DNA of 64,000 bases from Raphanus sativus (lineage: Eukaryota; Streptophyta; Magnoliopsida; Brassicales; Brassicaceae): the NCBI RefSeq assembly GCF_000801105.2, contig NC_079513.1, positions 23,032,273 to 23,096,272 on the forward strand, written 5' to 3'. How positions within the stretch are numbered: the first letter of the stretch is position 1; each line of letters begins with the position of its first letter. The position numbers were made by a program, and so were the translations under genes. This document shows positions 21,180 to 34,055 of this stretch, piece by piece. The notes under the pieces are model-generated. The model ran no database searches. It was not told the origin of the DNA and worked only from the letters and a program-made list of their open reading frames with translations.

Positions 21180-24100
21180 ATGGGTAGACCCAAAGGAGAT
21201 GCCGCAAGGAGCAAGGCTCGTCCTTCCAGCAGCAGGTTACATTATCCTCCAATCTCTTCCACGCCCTACATTTTCGAGTCTATGCTTCATTGGTTCTGTA
21301 CTTGAATTGACTAATTGAGTTTTGTGAACAGCTTGGCAGCTTCTCTGTTGCCGTCTGGTTCTGCAGCCGCCGCCGTAGGTTTTGGCGGCTACGTGGGCAG
21401 CTCTAGATTCGAAGCTTCTCTGTCAAAGGAAGACCCTGCTCCCTTCTTGGTATGCTTTGTGCCTCTTTGTTTGATTCTACCTACTTGCTCTCATCTTTGT
21501 TGATGGATTGTGTAGGATTTGGATAGTGAGATGGCCCAACACTTGCAACGTCTCTCAAGGAAGGACCCTACAACAAAGATAAAAGCTCTTACTTCCCTGT
21601 CAGAACTGGTTAAGAAGAAGAAAGGGAAAGAACTTTTGCCATTAATCCCACAATGGGTATGTTTCTTTCTCAAAATACTTGGGACTTTTTGCAGAATGTT
21701 GATCACTGTCCTTCCTTCACGTTGCAGTGCATGTGGTTGTTCATTGACTTCTATTGTCTTACTTGTCTAGACGTTTGAGTACAAGAAGTTGATACTGGAC
21801 TACAGTAGAGATGTCCGGCGAGCTACGCATGACGTCATGACTGATGTTGTTACTGGTGTCGGGTTTGTACTTTGGTTCTCAGCTTTCTTATGCATACCTC
21901 TTTTTCTTACCCTCATTCATTATGCAGTGTTGTCATTTAATTTTTTCTTTTAGTATCATACGCTTGGATGTTAGGTAGTCTACTTATGTCGTGAGTGATA
22001 TGGTTAAGCTTTGAGGTTTTCCTGACATCTATTATATCGAATGGATACATGATTTTTTCTTGGAATGAATTTTTTTGTTGCTCAGTGCTGCAGAAGCTTG
22101 ACTATGTTGAGTGTGTCATATAGGGAATCTGTCTTGATATTGTCTCAGCATGCATGCATTGGATACTTCTCTTTTAGTATTTTATGCTTTCTCCCTGGAT
22201 AAGTGGTATTCTGCATTAACTCTTATTTTCTTACATGTTACTCAGGAGAGATTTAGCACCCCATCTTAAGTCTATAATGGGCCCCTGGTGGTTTTCACAG
22301 TTTGATTTGGTTTCTGAAGTTTCGCAAGCAGCGAAGTCGTCTTTGCAGGTTGGCACCTAGTTTCTGAAGTTTCTCCAGACTTTTTTTCTTCTTAAAATTT
22401 TGTGTTTTGATGTCACTCTTTCTGTTAACTCTCTTTTGGTCTTATTAGACCAGTAACAATTTAGTTCTGGTCAACTTGCACCTTTTTTATAGAATCCGTT
22501 TTCAGATTTTCATTTAGCTGCATAATTTTTAAAACAGGCAGCTTTCCCTGCCCAGGAGAAGAGGTTAGACGTCTTGAGTCTGTGTTCAGCTGAGATTTTT
22601 GCTTATCTGGAGGAAAATCTGAAACTTACACCTCAAAATTTATCTGATAAAGCACTTGCTTCGGATGAATTAGAAGAAATGTACCAGCAGGTACTTCATC
22701 TGGGGGAATCTTTACTTAAGGCACAACTTTTCCTTCTATCGATTTCTTTCCAATGTCTTATTTTGCTTTATTTTCAGATGATATCTTCATCTCTGAGGGC
22801 GTTGGCTACACTTATAGATATATTGCTCCACGAACCCGATAAAGCTGGCTCTGCAAGTGTCAATGCCGAATCGAAACTTGCCTCGAAGGCTAGGAGAGTA
22901 GCAACCTCCTCTGCTGGAAAGTTGTTCTCTTCCCATAAATGCTTTCTGAACTTTCTAAAATCCGAAAGCCCTAGTATCCGATCAGCAACTTATTCTTTAT
23001 TGAGCAGCTTCATTAAAAATGTTCCTGAAGTCTTTAATGAAAGCGACGTAAGATGTCTTGCACCAGCTTTGCTTGGTGTTTTTCGAGAAACTATTCCAAT
23101 TTGCCACTCATCAATGTGGGAGGCTGTCTTGCTGTTCTCTAGAAAATTTCCTCAGAGTTGGGCCTACTTAAATGTTCATAAGTCAGTTCTAAATCACTTA
23201 TGGCAGTTTCTTAGGAACGGGTGCTTTGGATCCCCACAGGTTTCTTACCCTGCATTGATACTGTTCCTGGAAGTTATGCCAACCCAATCTCTCGAAGCTG
23301 ATAAGTTCTTTGTGAATTTTTTCAATAACTTACTAGCTGGGAGGAGTATGTGTGATTCTTCAAGCGCGGATCAGTTATCACTTCTCCGTGCAACCACTGA
23401 ATGTTTCCTCTGGGGATTACGCAATGCTTCAAGGTATTGCGATGGCCCCAGTTCCATTCACGATCTCCAAGTTGATCTAATTGATAAAGTCCTTGTGAAG
23501 AATCTATGGGCATACTTCTTTGAACTATCCAAGGACAGTACTCCACATATTCAGAGGAAGCCATCTGAAACGCTGAGCATGAGCAGTTCAGTTAAGTTTC
23601 TGCAAGAGCTGGGAAGCTGCATCTTAGAAATTCTTTCAGGAATTAATTTGCTCGAACAAAACCTGTTGTCCTTTTTCTGTAAATCTGTTCAAGAGAGCTT
23701 CTTGAATATGCTTCAGCAGGGAGATACAGAGACAGTTACCGGCATGAGAAAAATGATTGATTTTCTTTTGTTACTGGAGAGACACTCAAGTCTGGAAGGT
23801 GAGAGTTGGCCTTTGGATCAATTTATGGGGCCACTGCTGTCCAAGGCTTTTCCATGGATAAAATAATCTGTAAGTTACTGTCTATGTTGTATTACCCGAT
23901 TATGTCATGTTAAGCCATATGATGTTTTTACTTAATTAACTCATGTGGTTGTATTTCTGTTCTCAGGAATTGGTAGATGGTTTGAAGCTTTTGTCTGTTT
24001 CACTATCAATATTTGGACCGAGAAAGATAGTTCCGGTACTGATTTGTGATATAGAGACTTCTACCCTTCTCTCTCTTGAAGAAGGGAGGGATATGAGCCC

Positions 24101-27100
24101 AGAAAAGTTTATTAAAGTTTTCCAAGAATTTTTTATTCCTTGGTGTATGGATGGATATGACTCTTCGACTGCTGTTAAAGCTGCAAAACAAGATCTCCTG
24201 TTTTCATTGCTTGATGATGACTGTTTCACTCAGCAGTGGAGTGCTGTAATTTCTTATGTATTTGATCAACAACATCAGGGGTTCGATAAGCTGGCTTCTA
24301 TGGAATTGCTTTTAGAGAAGGCAAGGGATGAAATTACAAAAAGAAGTTCTGGGCTGGAGTTGAGTCAAAGAATAGGCTCTAAGCCAGACCATTGGCATCA
24401 TGAGCTCATAGAATCTACTGCTATAGCTCTTGTCCGTTCCTCCTCAGTAACTACAACGTCTGCTGCTCAGTTCTTGTGGTAAGTCTATCTATAAAACAGT
24501 ATCAACTAAAGCTAATATTAATATCATTTTAATTCAAGCTCACAATCGATCCAAGATTTTGCATTCACATTTTCCAGCCAAATCTTGAGACTGATTGCTC
24601 TCAGTACTTACTCTATATTTGTGTATGCAGTTCAGTTCTGGGTGGTTCAACGGAAGACAGCAGTATTTCTTTTGTGTCAAGAAGCTCGTTGGTCTTGATA
24701 TATAGAGGGATCCTTGAAAAGCTGCTATCTTTTATCAAACAGTCACCATTATGTTCAGTTAGTGATACATGTTCCTCTCTTATCGTTGAGGCTGTTGATA
24801 TAGAGTTTGATTTGAGCAGTCCTGTCGATGTGATCGCGGTAACTAAGTTTGCAGCAGAAGTTATTGATGGTAGTGTGTTCAGTTTAAAGGCTCTGAATCA
24901 GGAAGCCACTCTATTTTCAACTATTTTGTCCTCTCTCTTAATCATTGACTTGGAGAGTAGAATATCATCACTAGTGGACAATACTCTATATGAGCTGAAA
25001 GAGAAGAGAAAGGATCGGAATCTAGTGGGTAGTTTTGTTCATGCTGTTTGCTCTAGGATGAATAATCAGTTCTGGAAATCTATAAACTATGATGTCAGAA
25101 AGAGTTCAGCAAATATTTTGGTTCAATCCATAAGGTCAGTTGTCCAACTTGAGGATGATCTGCAACCTTGTCAGCTTACATTACTGTGTGCTTCATGGAT
25201 GCCCGAGGTGTTGAAATATCTTTCATTGAATCAAACTGATGAAGAAATTATCTGTGGGCTGCTTCTGCGTGAGAATGATGTTTGGCCTATGTGGACCAGC
25301 CCCAGCTCGTCAGCTAGCATTTATACACATGATATTCCTGCTCACTTGTGCGATTTGAGGACATCCAAGAGTCAAAGATATGTTTTTTTCATTGACAGCC
25401 TGATCACTAATATGGGGATTCAGCGATTTGTTGTTGGCCACAAAGATAATGGGTTATCCCCGCAAGCTTGGCTTTCCGCAGAAATACTCTGCACGTGGGA
25501 GTGGCCAGGGGGTAGTGTTCAAACTTCCTTCCTGCCAGCCCTCGTCTCATTCTGTAAGAGTGAACCAGCTTATGGGAGCTTATTAAACTCCATTTTTGAC
25601 ATTCTACTCAATGGTGCTCTTGTGCATGGAGAGGATGAGAGAGACAGTTCCGGGAACATGTGGGTTGAATTGAATAACCAGATAGAGGACGTCAAAGAAC
25701 CATTTTTGAGGGCTCTGGTGTCTTTGATTTTCACTCTGTTTAAGGAGGACCTTTGGAGAGAAGAAGAAGCCATGGCTGTTTTCAAAATGGTCACAGATAA
25801 ACTCTTCATCGGGGAAGAGCCGAGCAAAAACTGTTTGAGAATCATTCCTTTCATTATGAGCGTAATAATTTCACCATTACGTACAAAAACCAAATCTAGT
25901 GTTTACGGTGATACTGTGCTGCCACTGGAAGCTTTCCTTGGAGGTTGGCTGGAGAGGTCTTTGTCGTTTCCTCCTCTGGTCCTCTGGCAAAGTGGGGAAG
26001 GTGAGGCCCCATTTAATTTTCATTAATTTTCTTTTGGTCCTTCCTTTCGATCTCATTGTTATTTTCTGTACATTGCTTAACCGTAAGTAAAGGATTAGGC
26101 TGAACGTATTTGTAAAGCAAGTATTTACTTATGAAACAAGATCAACTTAGCGATAATTTTGAGGCTCCACTTGTCAGGTCCTTACATCAGGTTTTTAGGG
26201 ACCTGAGAAGTGGTTATAGTTGGCATTAGATGGACATTCCCTTTCTTTAGCTTTTGCTTTTCATGCGTAGCTTATTGTTCTTTCGTTGTGTTTAATCAGA
26301 TATGCAGGATTGGTTTCAGCTTGTTTTATCTTGCTATCCCGTAAATGAAAAGGCTGAAGAAGATAAGGCATTACAGAGGCATGTGAGCAATGAAGAAAGA
26401 ACACTCCTGCTTGACTTGTTTCGCAAACAAAGGCAAGTTCCTGGTGCATCAAGCGTAGTTACCCAACTTCCAGGTGTCCAAATTCTGCTGGCAAGACTAA
26501 TAATGGTCGTAGTTAGCTATTGCGGAAACGATTTCAATGAGGAAGATTGGGATTTTGTCTTTTCTAATTTGAGGCGAATGATTCAGTCTGCAGTAGTTGT
26601 GATGGAGGAAACTTCTGAGAACGTCAATGACTTCATTAGTGGTGTTTCTTCCATGGAGAAGGAGATTGATACTCTCGAGGGACTTGGTCATATTGTTTCT
26701 ATTTCGGATGCATCTTTAGACAATGCTAAGAATGCTCTCTCAGCATTTTCCGTGCTTAAATTAGTAAAAGATATATCGGTTGGAAGTGAAGACTATTTGT
26801 ATTCCTTGGCAAATGAATTATGGGACCTAGCTAAAGATCGGATACTTGAAGGTGTTCTTCGTCTTTTCTTCTGCACCGGTCTTGCTGAGGCTATCGCTGC
26901 TTCATATTCCCCAGAGGCAGCGTCTCTTGTTGCTTCATTTCGAGTTGATCATTTGCAGTTCTGGGAGTTGGTGGCTCAGCTTGTAGTCGTCTCTTCTCCA
27001 CGTGCAAGGGATAGAGCTGTCAGAGCAGTGGAATTTTGGGGTCTAAGCAAAGGAGCCATAAGCTCTATGTATGCAATAATGTTCTCCTCCAAACCAATCC

Positions 27101-28520
27101 ATTCGTTGCAACGTGCTGCATACATCGTTTTGTCTACCGAATCTATATCCAGGCTGGCCATAGTTGCTGATGGGAATGCGTCACCCAGTGATGAGTCTCT
27201 CAGCGATCAGGACTCCAGCAACGATGGCTTGCCATCTGAAGAAAAGCTACGGCTAAGAGACGAAATATCCTGTATGGTTGAGAAGTTAAATTATGATCTC
27301 CTTGATACAGATTTAACTGCTCCAGACAGGGTAAAAATTTACTTTCAAAAGCTTTCTTTTGTTTGTTCTCCCTTTTCGGACAAATCATTTACTGTAATAA
27401 CCACTTGTAATGGCAGGTGCAAACATTCCTGGTATGGTCTTTGTTGCTCTCGCATGTTAGCTCTTTACCTTCACTAACACAAGGGCGAGAGAGACTGGTG
27501 CAGCATATCCAGAGAACTGCAAATCCTTTGATATTAGATAGTCTATTCCAGCACATTCCTCTAGAAGAATACATGGCACAGAGCTTGAAGAAAAAAGATG
27601 GAGATATTCCATCTGAATTATCTGTGGTCGCATCTGCAGCAACTTGTGCGATTACAACGGGTTCGTCACTGTTAACGGTGAAGTCACTTTGGCCTATTGA
27701 AACCGAAAACATGGCCTCGCTTGCTGGAGCGATATATGGTCTGATGCTACGCGTCCTTCCAGCTTACGTTAGAGAATGGTTTAGCGGAATGCGTGATCGG
27801 TCTGCATCATCTTTGATTGAAGCGTTTACAAGAACGTGGTGCAGCCCTTCTTTAATTAAAAACGAACTGTCTCAAGTAATGTGTAATGATACCTTTTTTT
27901 TTTTGAATCTCTTAGAGTTGCAGTGAAGTTCCGCTAATGCATTGGCAAATATTCCGTTGCAGATAAGGAAGGCAGACTTTAATGATGAGAGCTTTTCAGT
28001 GAGCATTAGTAAATCAGCAAATGAAGTAGTAGGTACATATACAAAGGATGAAACCGGGATGGATCTGGTGATCCGTCTTCCAGTTTCTTACCCACTGAAG
28101 CCTGTTGATGTCAATTGGACAAAAAGTATTGGAATAAGCGACGCGAAGCAGAGGAAGTGGTTAATGTCTATGCTAATGTTTGTTCGTAATCAGGTACTGT
28201 ACTTGATGAGCCATGTTGATCACTTGTTATATCCTGCATGATTACCATTTCAACATTTTTAAGTGAAATGTATTCTTTTCGACTGGGTGCAGAACGGGGC
28301 TCTGGCGGAAGCTATAAAAATATGGAAGCGGAACTCGGACAAGGAATATGAAGGAGTAGAGGACTGCCCGATATGTTACAGTGTGATCCACCCAGTGAAT
28401 CACAGCCTTCCAAGGCGGGCTTGCGCTACATGCAAATACAAATTTCACAAAGCATGTTTAGACAAGTGGTTCCTCACATCTCATAAGAAAGTCTGCCCCT
28501 TGTGTCAATCTCCTTGCTGA
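21180..28520 (+). CDS. LTN1: Listerin/LTN1 E3 ligase; in-frame stop at 23864
   Basis: Listerin is the ribosome-quality-control E3 ligase that ubiquitinates nascent chains stuck on 60S subunits. Starting [20 protein letters not shown], successive exons join in phase through HEAT/ARM-like helical repeats to a C-terminal [37 protein letters not shown] and CPLCQSPC. Supported exons include 21180-21235, 21332-21449, 21516-21656 and a long one ending 23869, then about 23968-24480, 24631-26000, 26302-27330, 27418-27871, 27961-28193 and 28292-28520. The full length would be about 1,870 residues, like recalled At5g58410. Odd point: two codons before the donor at 23870, where I recall a serine in Arabidopsis, the codon is TAA (23864-23866; ...FPWIK-stop-S). 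It would end the protein near residue 585, before the RING. Exons on both sides stay open and well conserved, so it is a new mutation, a sequence error or a young pseudogene. Confidence 0.88.
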
Positions 28521-28783
28521 TATTCAACAAAGGAGAGCTTTGCATATGTTTTTGTGACATTAGTATTGTGAGTTTTGCTTTTAACTCTTTTTAACACTCG
28601 GAGGAATGAAGGTCACATTGATATACAGAGAATTTTGTTTCTTGGAATGATTCGTTATCCATGTGGAAGATAATGAAAAAGTGTAATAGTATATATATAG
28701 AGAAACTTACCTCTCTATCTTCCTTGGCTTTATACTGTGAAGTTAATAGTTTATTGAGGCTTGGGGTGCACGCATTTGGATTG

Positions 28784-28822
28784 TCTCAATTTTGGTCAAG
28801 ACTGCTCAATTTTGGTCAAGAT
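28784..28822. repeat. tandem repeat CTCAATTTTGGTCAAGA x2
   Basis: The 17-base word CTCAATTTTGGTCAAGA is repeated about 21 bases later in the short spacer between Listerin and the RPS4 promoter. It is a small local duplication with no other sign of function. Confidence 0.6.
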
Positions 28823-28920
28823 TAACTAAAAAATCAAGTGTAGTTGTTAAAAAAAAAAGAAGAAAAATCAAATGTAATTGTAATTTCTTCCATCAAACTG
28901 ATGGATAAATGGACCAGTTA

Positions 28921-29042
28921 AAAGGCCTAACAAAATCAAATAATGTAATAAACAAATGGGTCTAGAAAAATGGGCCAAGCTTTAGAAGCCCAAAGTACCC
29001 TAAAATAACGAAGAGAGGGTATTTAAATACAGTTAGGGTTTT
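28921..29042 (+). promoter_or_regulatory. ribosomal-protein gene promoter
   Basis: The region before RPS4 has AAAGGCCTAA at 28921, TGGGCC at 28971-28976 (Site II), a TATA-like ATTTAAATA near 29021-29029 and a telo-box AGTTAGGGTTTTA at about 29031-29043. Site II plus telo-box is the known signature of plant ribosomal-protein promoters, here within 200 bp of the start codon. Confidence 0.8.
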
Positions 29043-29110
29043 ACTCGTTTCCTCTCACAAACTTCACCGTCTCTCCTGGATCAGAGCTACAACACTCGCA
29101 AACTCCAAAC

Positions 29111-30354
<1,244 letters not shown>

Positions 30355-31292
30355 TTTTTGTCATTTTTTCCAGCTCTTTTATTATGTCCTTTTAGACGTT
30401 TTACGTTTTCGTAGACTTCGCTTTGGTTATTTTTTGTTTTGGAACTCGTGTTATTTTCTCTGTTTCAAGAATTCAACAAAAACTTCAAATATCACATGTT
30501 CTTTAGTTTTGTTCTGTTTTCATCGAAGTTTTTAGTTTCTTGTCGAATAATCATGCGTGAATTCGATTGTCCTATAGGGAATTAACGTCTGTTTCATAAC
30601 CGACATTACTCCTGCAAATGAAGCAGTTACAACGATGATGATAGAATCACGTACATTGAACATGACTAGAACGTGACTGGCACTTGAGCTGAGACGAGAA
30701 GAAGCTTAAGAGAAGATAGAGAAGGATCAAAGTGATGGTCGCATAGTATCACATGATCATGGAATATGCATCACATGGTTATGCCGGTAGGTAGAACAAC
30801 GAGAATGAGATGTTGCTACCTTGAACAGAAGCAGAGAGGATATCTTCTATTTAGCCTGTAGAGCTAGCTTGAGGCACACTAGCAACTCGTTATAGACTCC
30901 CTGCTCTACAGTTGGTGTGGTATGACTAAAGCTTATTAGTTTGGAATTTATTTAATTCTTAGGTGGAATCAACTCGTCCAAAAGCCATGTGAGAGGCTAA
31001 AGCTAGAGAAATCTTTTTTTTTTGGGTTCCACTGTAGAGTGGAAACCCTCCAAAAATAGGCGTATGCCACTTAAGAGTGGAGAGCACACGGTATTCTTTA
31101 GTAAAAGGCGAAAGAATAGTTCGCTTTGTGCTCACCACATGGCTGCGTGAGAAATCTTATCTTAAAACCTATTATATGCTTAGGAGAACCAAATCTAGCA
31201 AATATTGAATGAATGAAGGTAGGCACAAACATATAAAATCAGCCATCCGCATAACTTCGTGATGGCTATTATTAATTATTTAATAATTCCTA

Positions 31293-31386
31293 TTATTATT
31301 ATTTATTTAATGAGTTAATTCCTTATAGGAAAATTAAAGGTAACATAATTATTATTTATTTAATGAGTTAATTCCTTTTAGGAAAT
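31293..31386. repeat. tandem duplication, 53-bp period
   Basis: The words ATTATTATTTATTTAATGAG and TTAATTCCTT(A/T)TAGGAAA occur consecutively twice, with the TGAGTTAATTCC core at 31311 and 31364. The two units differ at one or two bases, pointing to a fairly recent local duplication. Confidence 0.75.
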
Positions 31387-32144
31387 GTATATTTAACATA
31401 TCATAGATTTAACATATCGTAGATTTTTAATTTTCTTTATATAAATTTAGTTGAAATTACTAATTTATTATAATAAATCAATTAATTATAAGTAAACATC
31501 AAAAAATATAATACTACATATATAATAGCTACTAAAATATTTTATTAAAATGGAATCTTATGAAAAAATTAAAGAATATTTTTAATTATTTTCTTTAAAA
31601 TTATTAAAAAGTTTCATGTTTTATGATCTAGAACCAAATAACAAAATTAGCATTAATAACATACTAACATCATTTTAATTTTCAGTGTCTTTAATATCCC
31701 ATGTATAACCAAGGTTAATTTCAAATGTGAATCTGTTTTTATAAGATAGATACATTGAAAGTGGAAACGTTTTTCATACAAATTGTTAATGTAGATCCAA
31801 AATCAAAGATAATTTTTTCTTTGCTATATCTTAACTTCTTACTTAAAATATAAAACTGAAAATGTCTATTAATTACTTTAAAGAATTTTGCGTAAAACTA
31901 TCAATGGATATATCTCAAATATTAAGATTGATATAAAATAATTAAACAAAAAAAATTCTAAAATTTGTTGATAGAAACAGACAGCAAAATTTAACATAGC
32001 CATCATAATCGAAATTTACTATTCTTTTGAATTAAGTTTCAGATTGATTTATATGAGATTATATCAAAATTAATATTTTATACATATCTTCTTTTATATA
32101 TGATTTTATTCATTAGTAATATTCTAAATCAAATAATTCTTATT

Positions 32145-32316
32145 GGTATTCTTAAACTAGTCACCATTCGAACATAAAAATAATCAAGTTTGTACTCTTC
32201 ATCGTTTTTCTAAGCATCAATGTTCTTAAATACTTCCTACGGGTGTTCTTAAACTAATCACTAATAGAACATAAAAGTAATCAAGTTTGTACTCTTCATC
32301 ATTTTTATAAGCGTCA
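32145..32316. repeat. tandem duplication, 97-bp period
   Basis: Two units share GGT(A/G)TTCTTAAACTA, then (A/G)TAATCAAGTTTGTACTCT and TCATC(G/A)TTTTT(C/A)TAAGC. They start at 32145 and 32242 and are about 87 percent alike by eye. No transposon ends were seen around them. Confidence 0.72.
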
Positions 32317-34055
32317 CTATTGTGATCACTGTTGGAAACTAATCAAATATGTTCGACAAGCTCAACTATCAATTAAGATCTTCTCGAAAAAACTATAAAA
32401 ACAATAAAAATTGGAAAGATGAAAGATAATTTTCAGATTGATAAAAACTTAGTTCTAATTAATACTTTAGACCAATGTGCAATCAGCGCTTTTGTGATAT
32501 CATTTTAACCAAAAATAATTGATGTCTTTGGTGCATGTATTGCGCAAACAATCTCATATAGATTTATGACATAAGTTAAAAATATATTTGCATTTATTCC
32601 CTTCTTATCAATGACGAGACCATAGTTAACAAAACTAATGATTTTGAAGTTGTTTGTTTGTTTATATGATATTTCCATCCAAATAATCTATTTAGATAGT
32701 TCATCTAAATAATATATTCATGTGATCTATCATCTATCTAGATAATTCATATGGATGATGTTCTAAATTGATCATTTTTAATTATACTGGTTCATCTAGA
32801 TTAATTAGAAATTGTTTGTTTGCTTTGTTAACGTCATCTACATCTTTTAGTCGTAATTTTAGATGAGTTTAATAAAAACTAACTCAAATATTTTTATTTG
32901 ATATAATCTTATACTTAGTCTTAGTTTTAAGTTTTAACTATATTTATTTCTACGTAAGCTAAAATATATTTTAAATTTGCATTGAAATCGTTGACAAACA
33001 AAATGCATTGAAATTTATAAACAATCAAATTTCTAACAACAATAAAATTTCTAACAAAGCCATACATAAAGTTAACAAAATCCAAATAGTTTTAAGAACA
33101 AAAAATCTAAAAGTTCATGCTACAATCATAAAGCCTGCACCATCTCGAGTCTTCACTATCTTGCGTCTTTAACATTGCATGTGTTGATTCATTTACATTT
33201 GCCACTGATTTCTCTTTATCTTTGTAGCTCCCGTCTATAGTGATAAATTGATGAAGAGTTTCGTCAAAAAAAAGATTGATGAAGAGTTGTAACATACTCA
33301 TAACAACTATTAATATATACATATCTGAGGCACACACTCATAATTGTGACAAGAATGAAGAGAGACACATACTATCAATGAAATGAGAACACTATAATCA
33401 GAAGCGGTCAGAAGAGATAGGAAGATAGTCTTGAAAGTTATGATAAAAAACAAAGAACTAGATGAAGAGGGACACATATAATTTTGCTTTTTATATTTTC
33501 CCTTAGATGTCAAAGCAGCATGAGAGATCCCAAACTAAAATAATTAAATGAAGAGATGCAAACCTGGTTTGATCAGTTACTTGTGAGTCAGCCTATTAAA
33601 AGACTCATACTCACTCTATTCAGATGGTTCAAATTGGTTTCCGACTGGTTTTTACAACTTTACTAAGTTATGAAACTTATGTAGATGAAGATCTCAAGGA
33701 GAAACGAAGATCATTTGTTCGGTTCCAGCTGGAAATATGCCCCCCACCTCCACTCAGCAGATGTAAGAATTTAAGCTCAAAGGCCTTTATATCGCTCAAC
33801 ATTCACTAAAAACTATGCTCTTCGATTTCAACTCTAAACCCTTATAAATGACCAAGGGAGCATCGTGATTCACGTCATACGCTTCGACCACTTCTTCTTT
33901 TTAATACAATACAACATAACACAAACACTAACATAGAGCTGTTCAAAACGATACATTTTACAAATCAACCTGCAAGACTCTCTCTACTGGCCACAAGCAA
34001 TGTGGTTCGCTTACAAACATCTTACAAGTGGGAGCTCTCTGTGTCATACGTACCT

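Larger units (their letters stand above)
30355..34055. other. 3.7 kb AT-rich intergenic with repeats
   Basis: No gene is supported here. The left part (30355-31150) is of mixed composition and contains a small hairpin at 31024-31048 (GGGTTCCACT...AGTGGAAACCC). The rest is very AT-rich with two tandem repeats, annotated separately. An A/T-rich decayed transposon is the likely origin, but no terminal repeats were found. The right end is the 3' flank of EXO70B1. Confidence 0.5.

Noticed and set aside
31024..31048. Hairpin GGGTTCCACT / AGTGGAAACCC
   Set aside because: Arms of ten bases with a bulge are too short for a miRNA precursor, and no terminator role is expected here.
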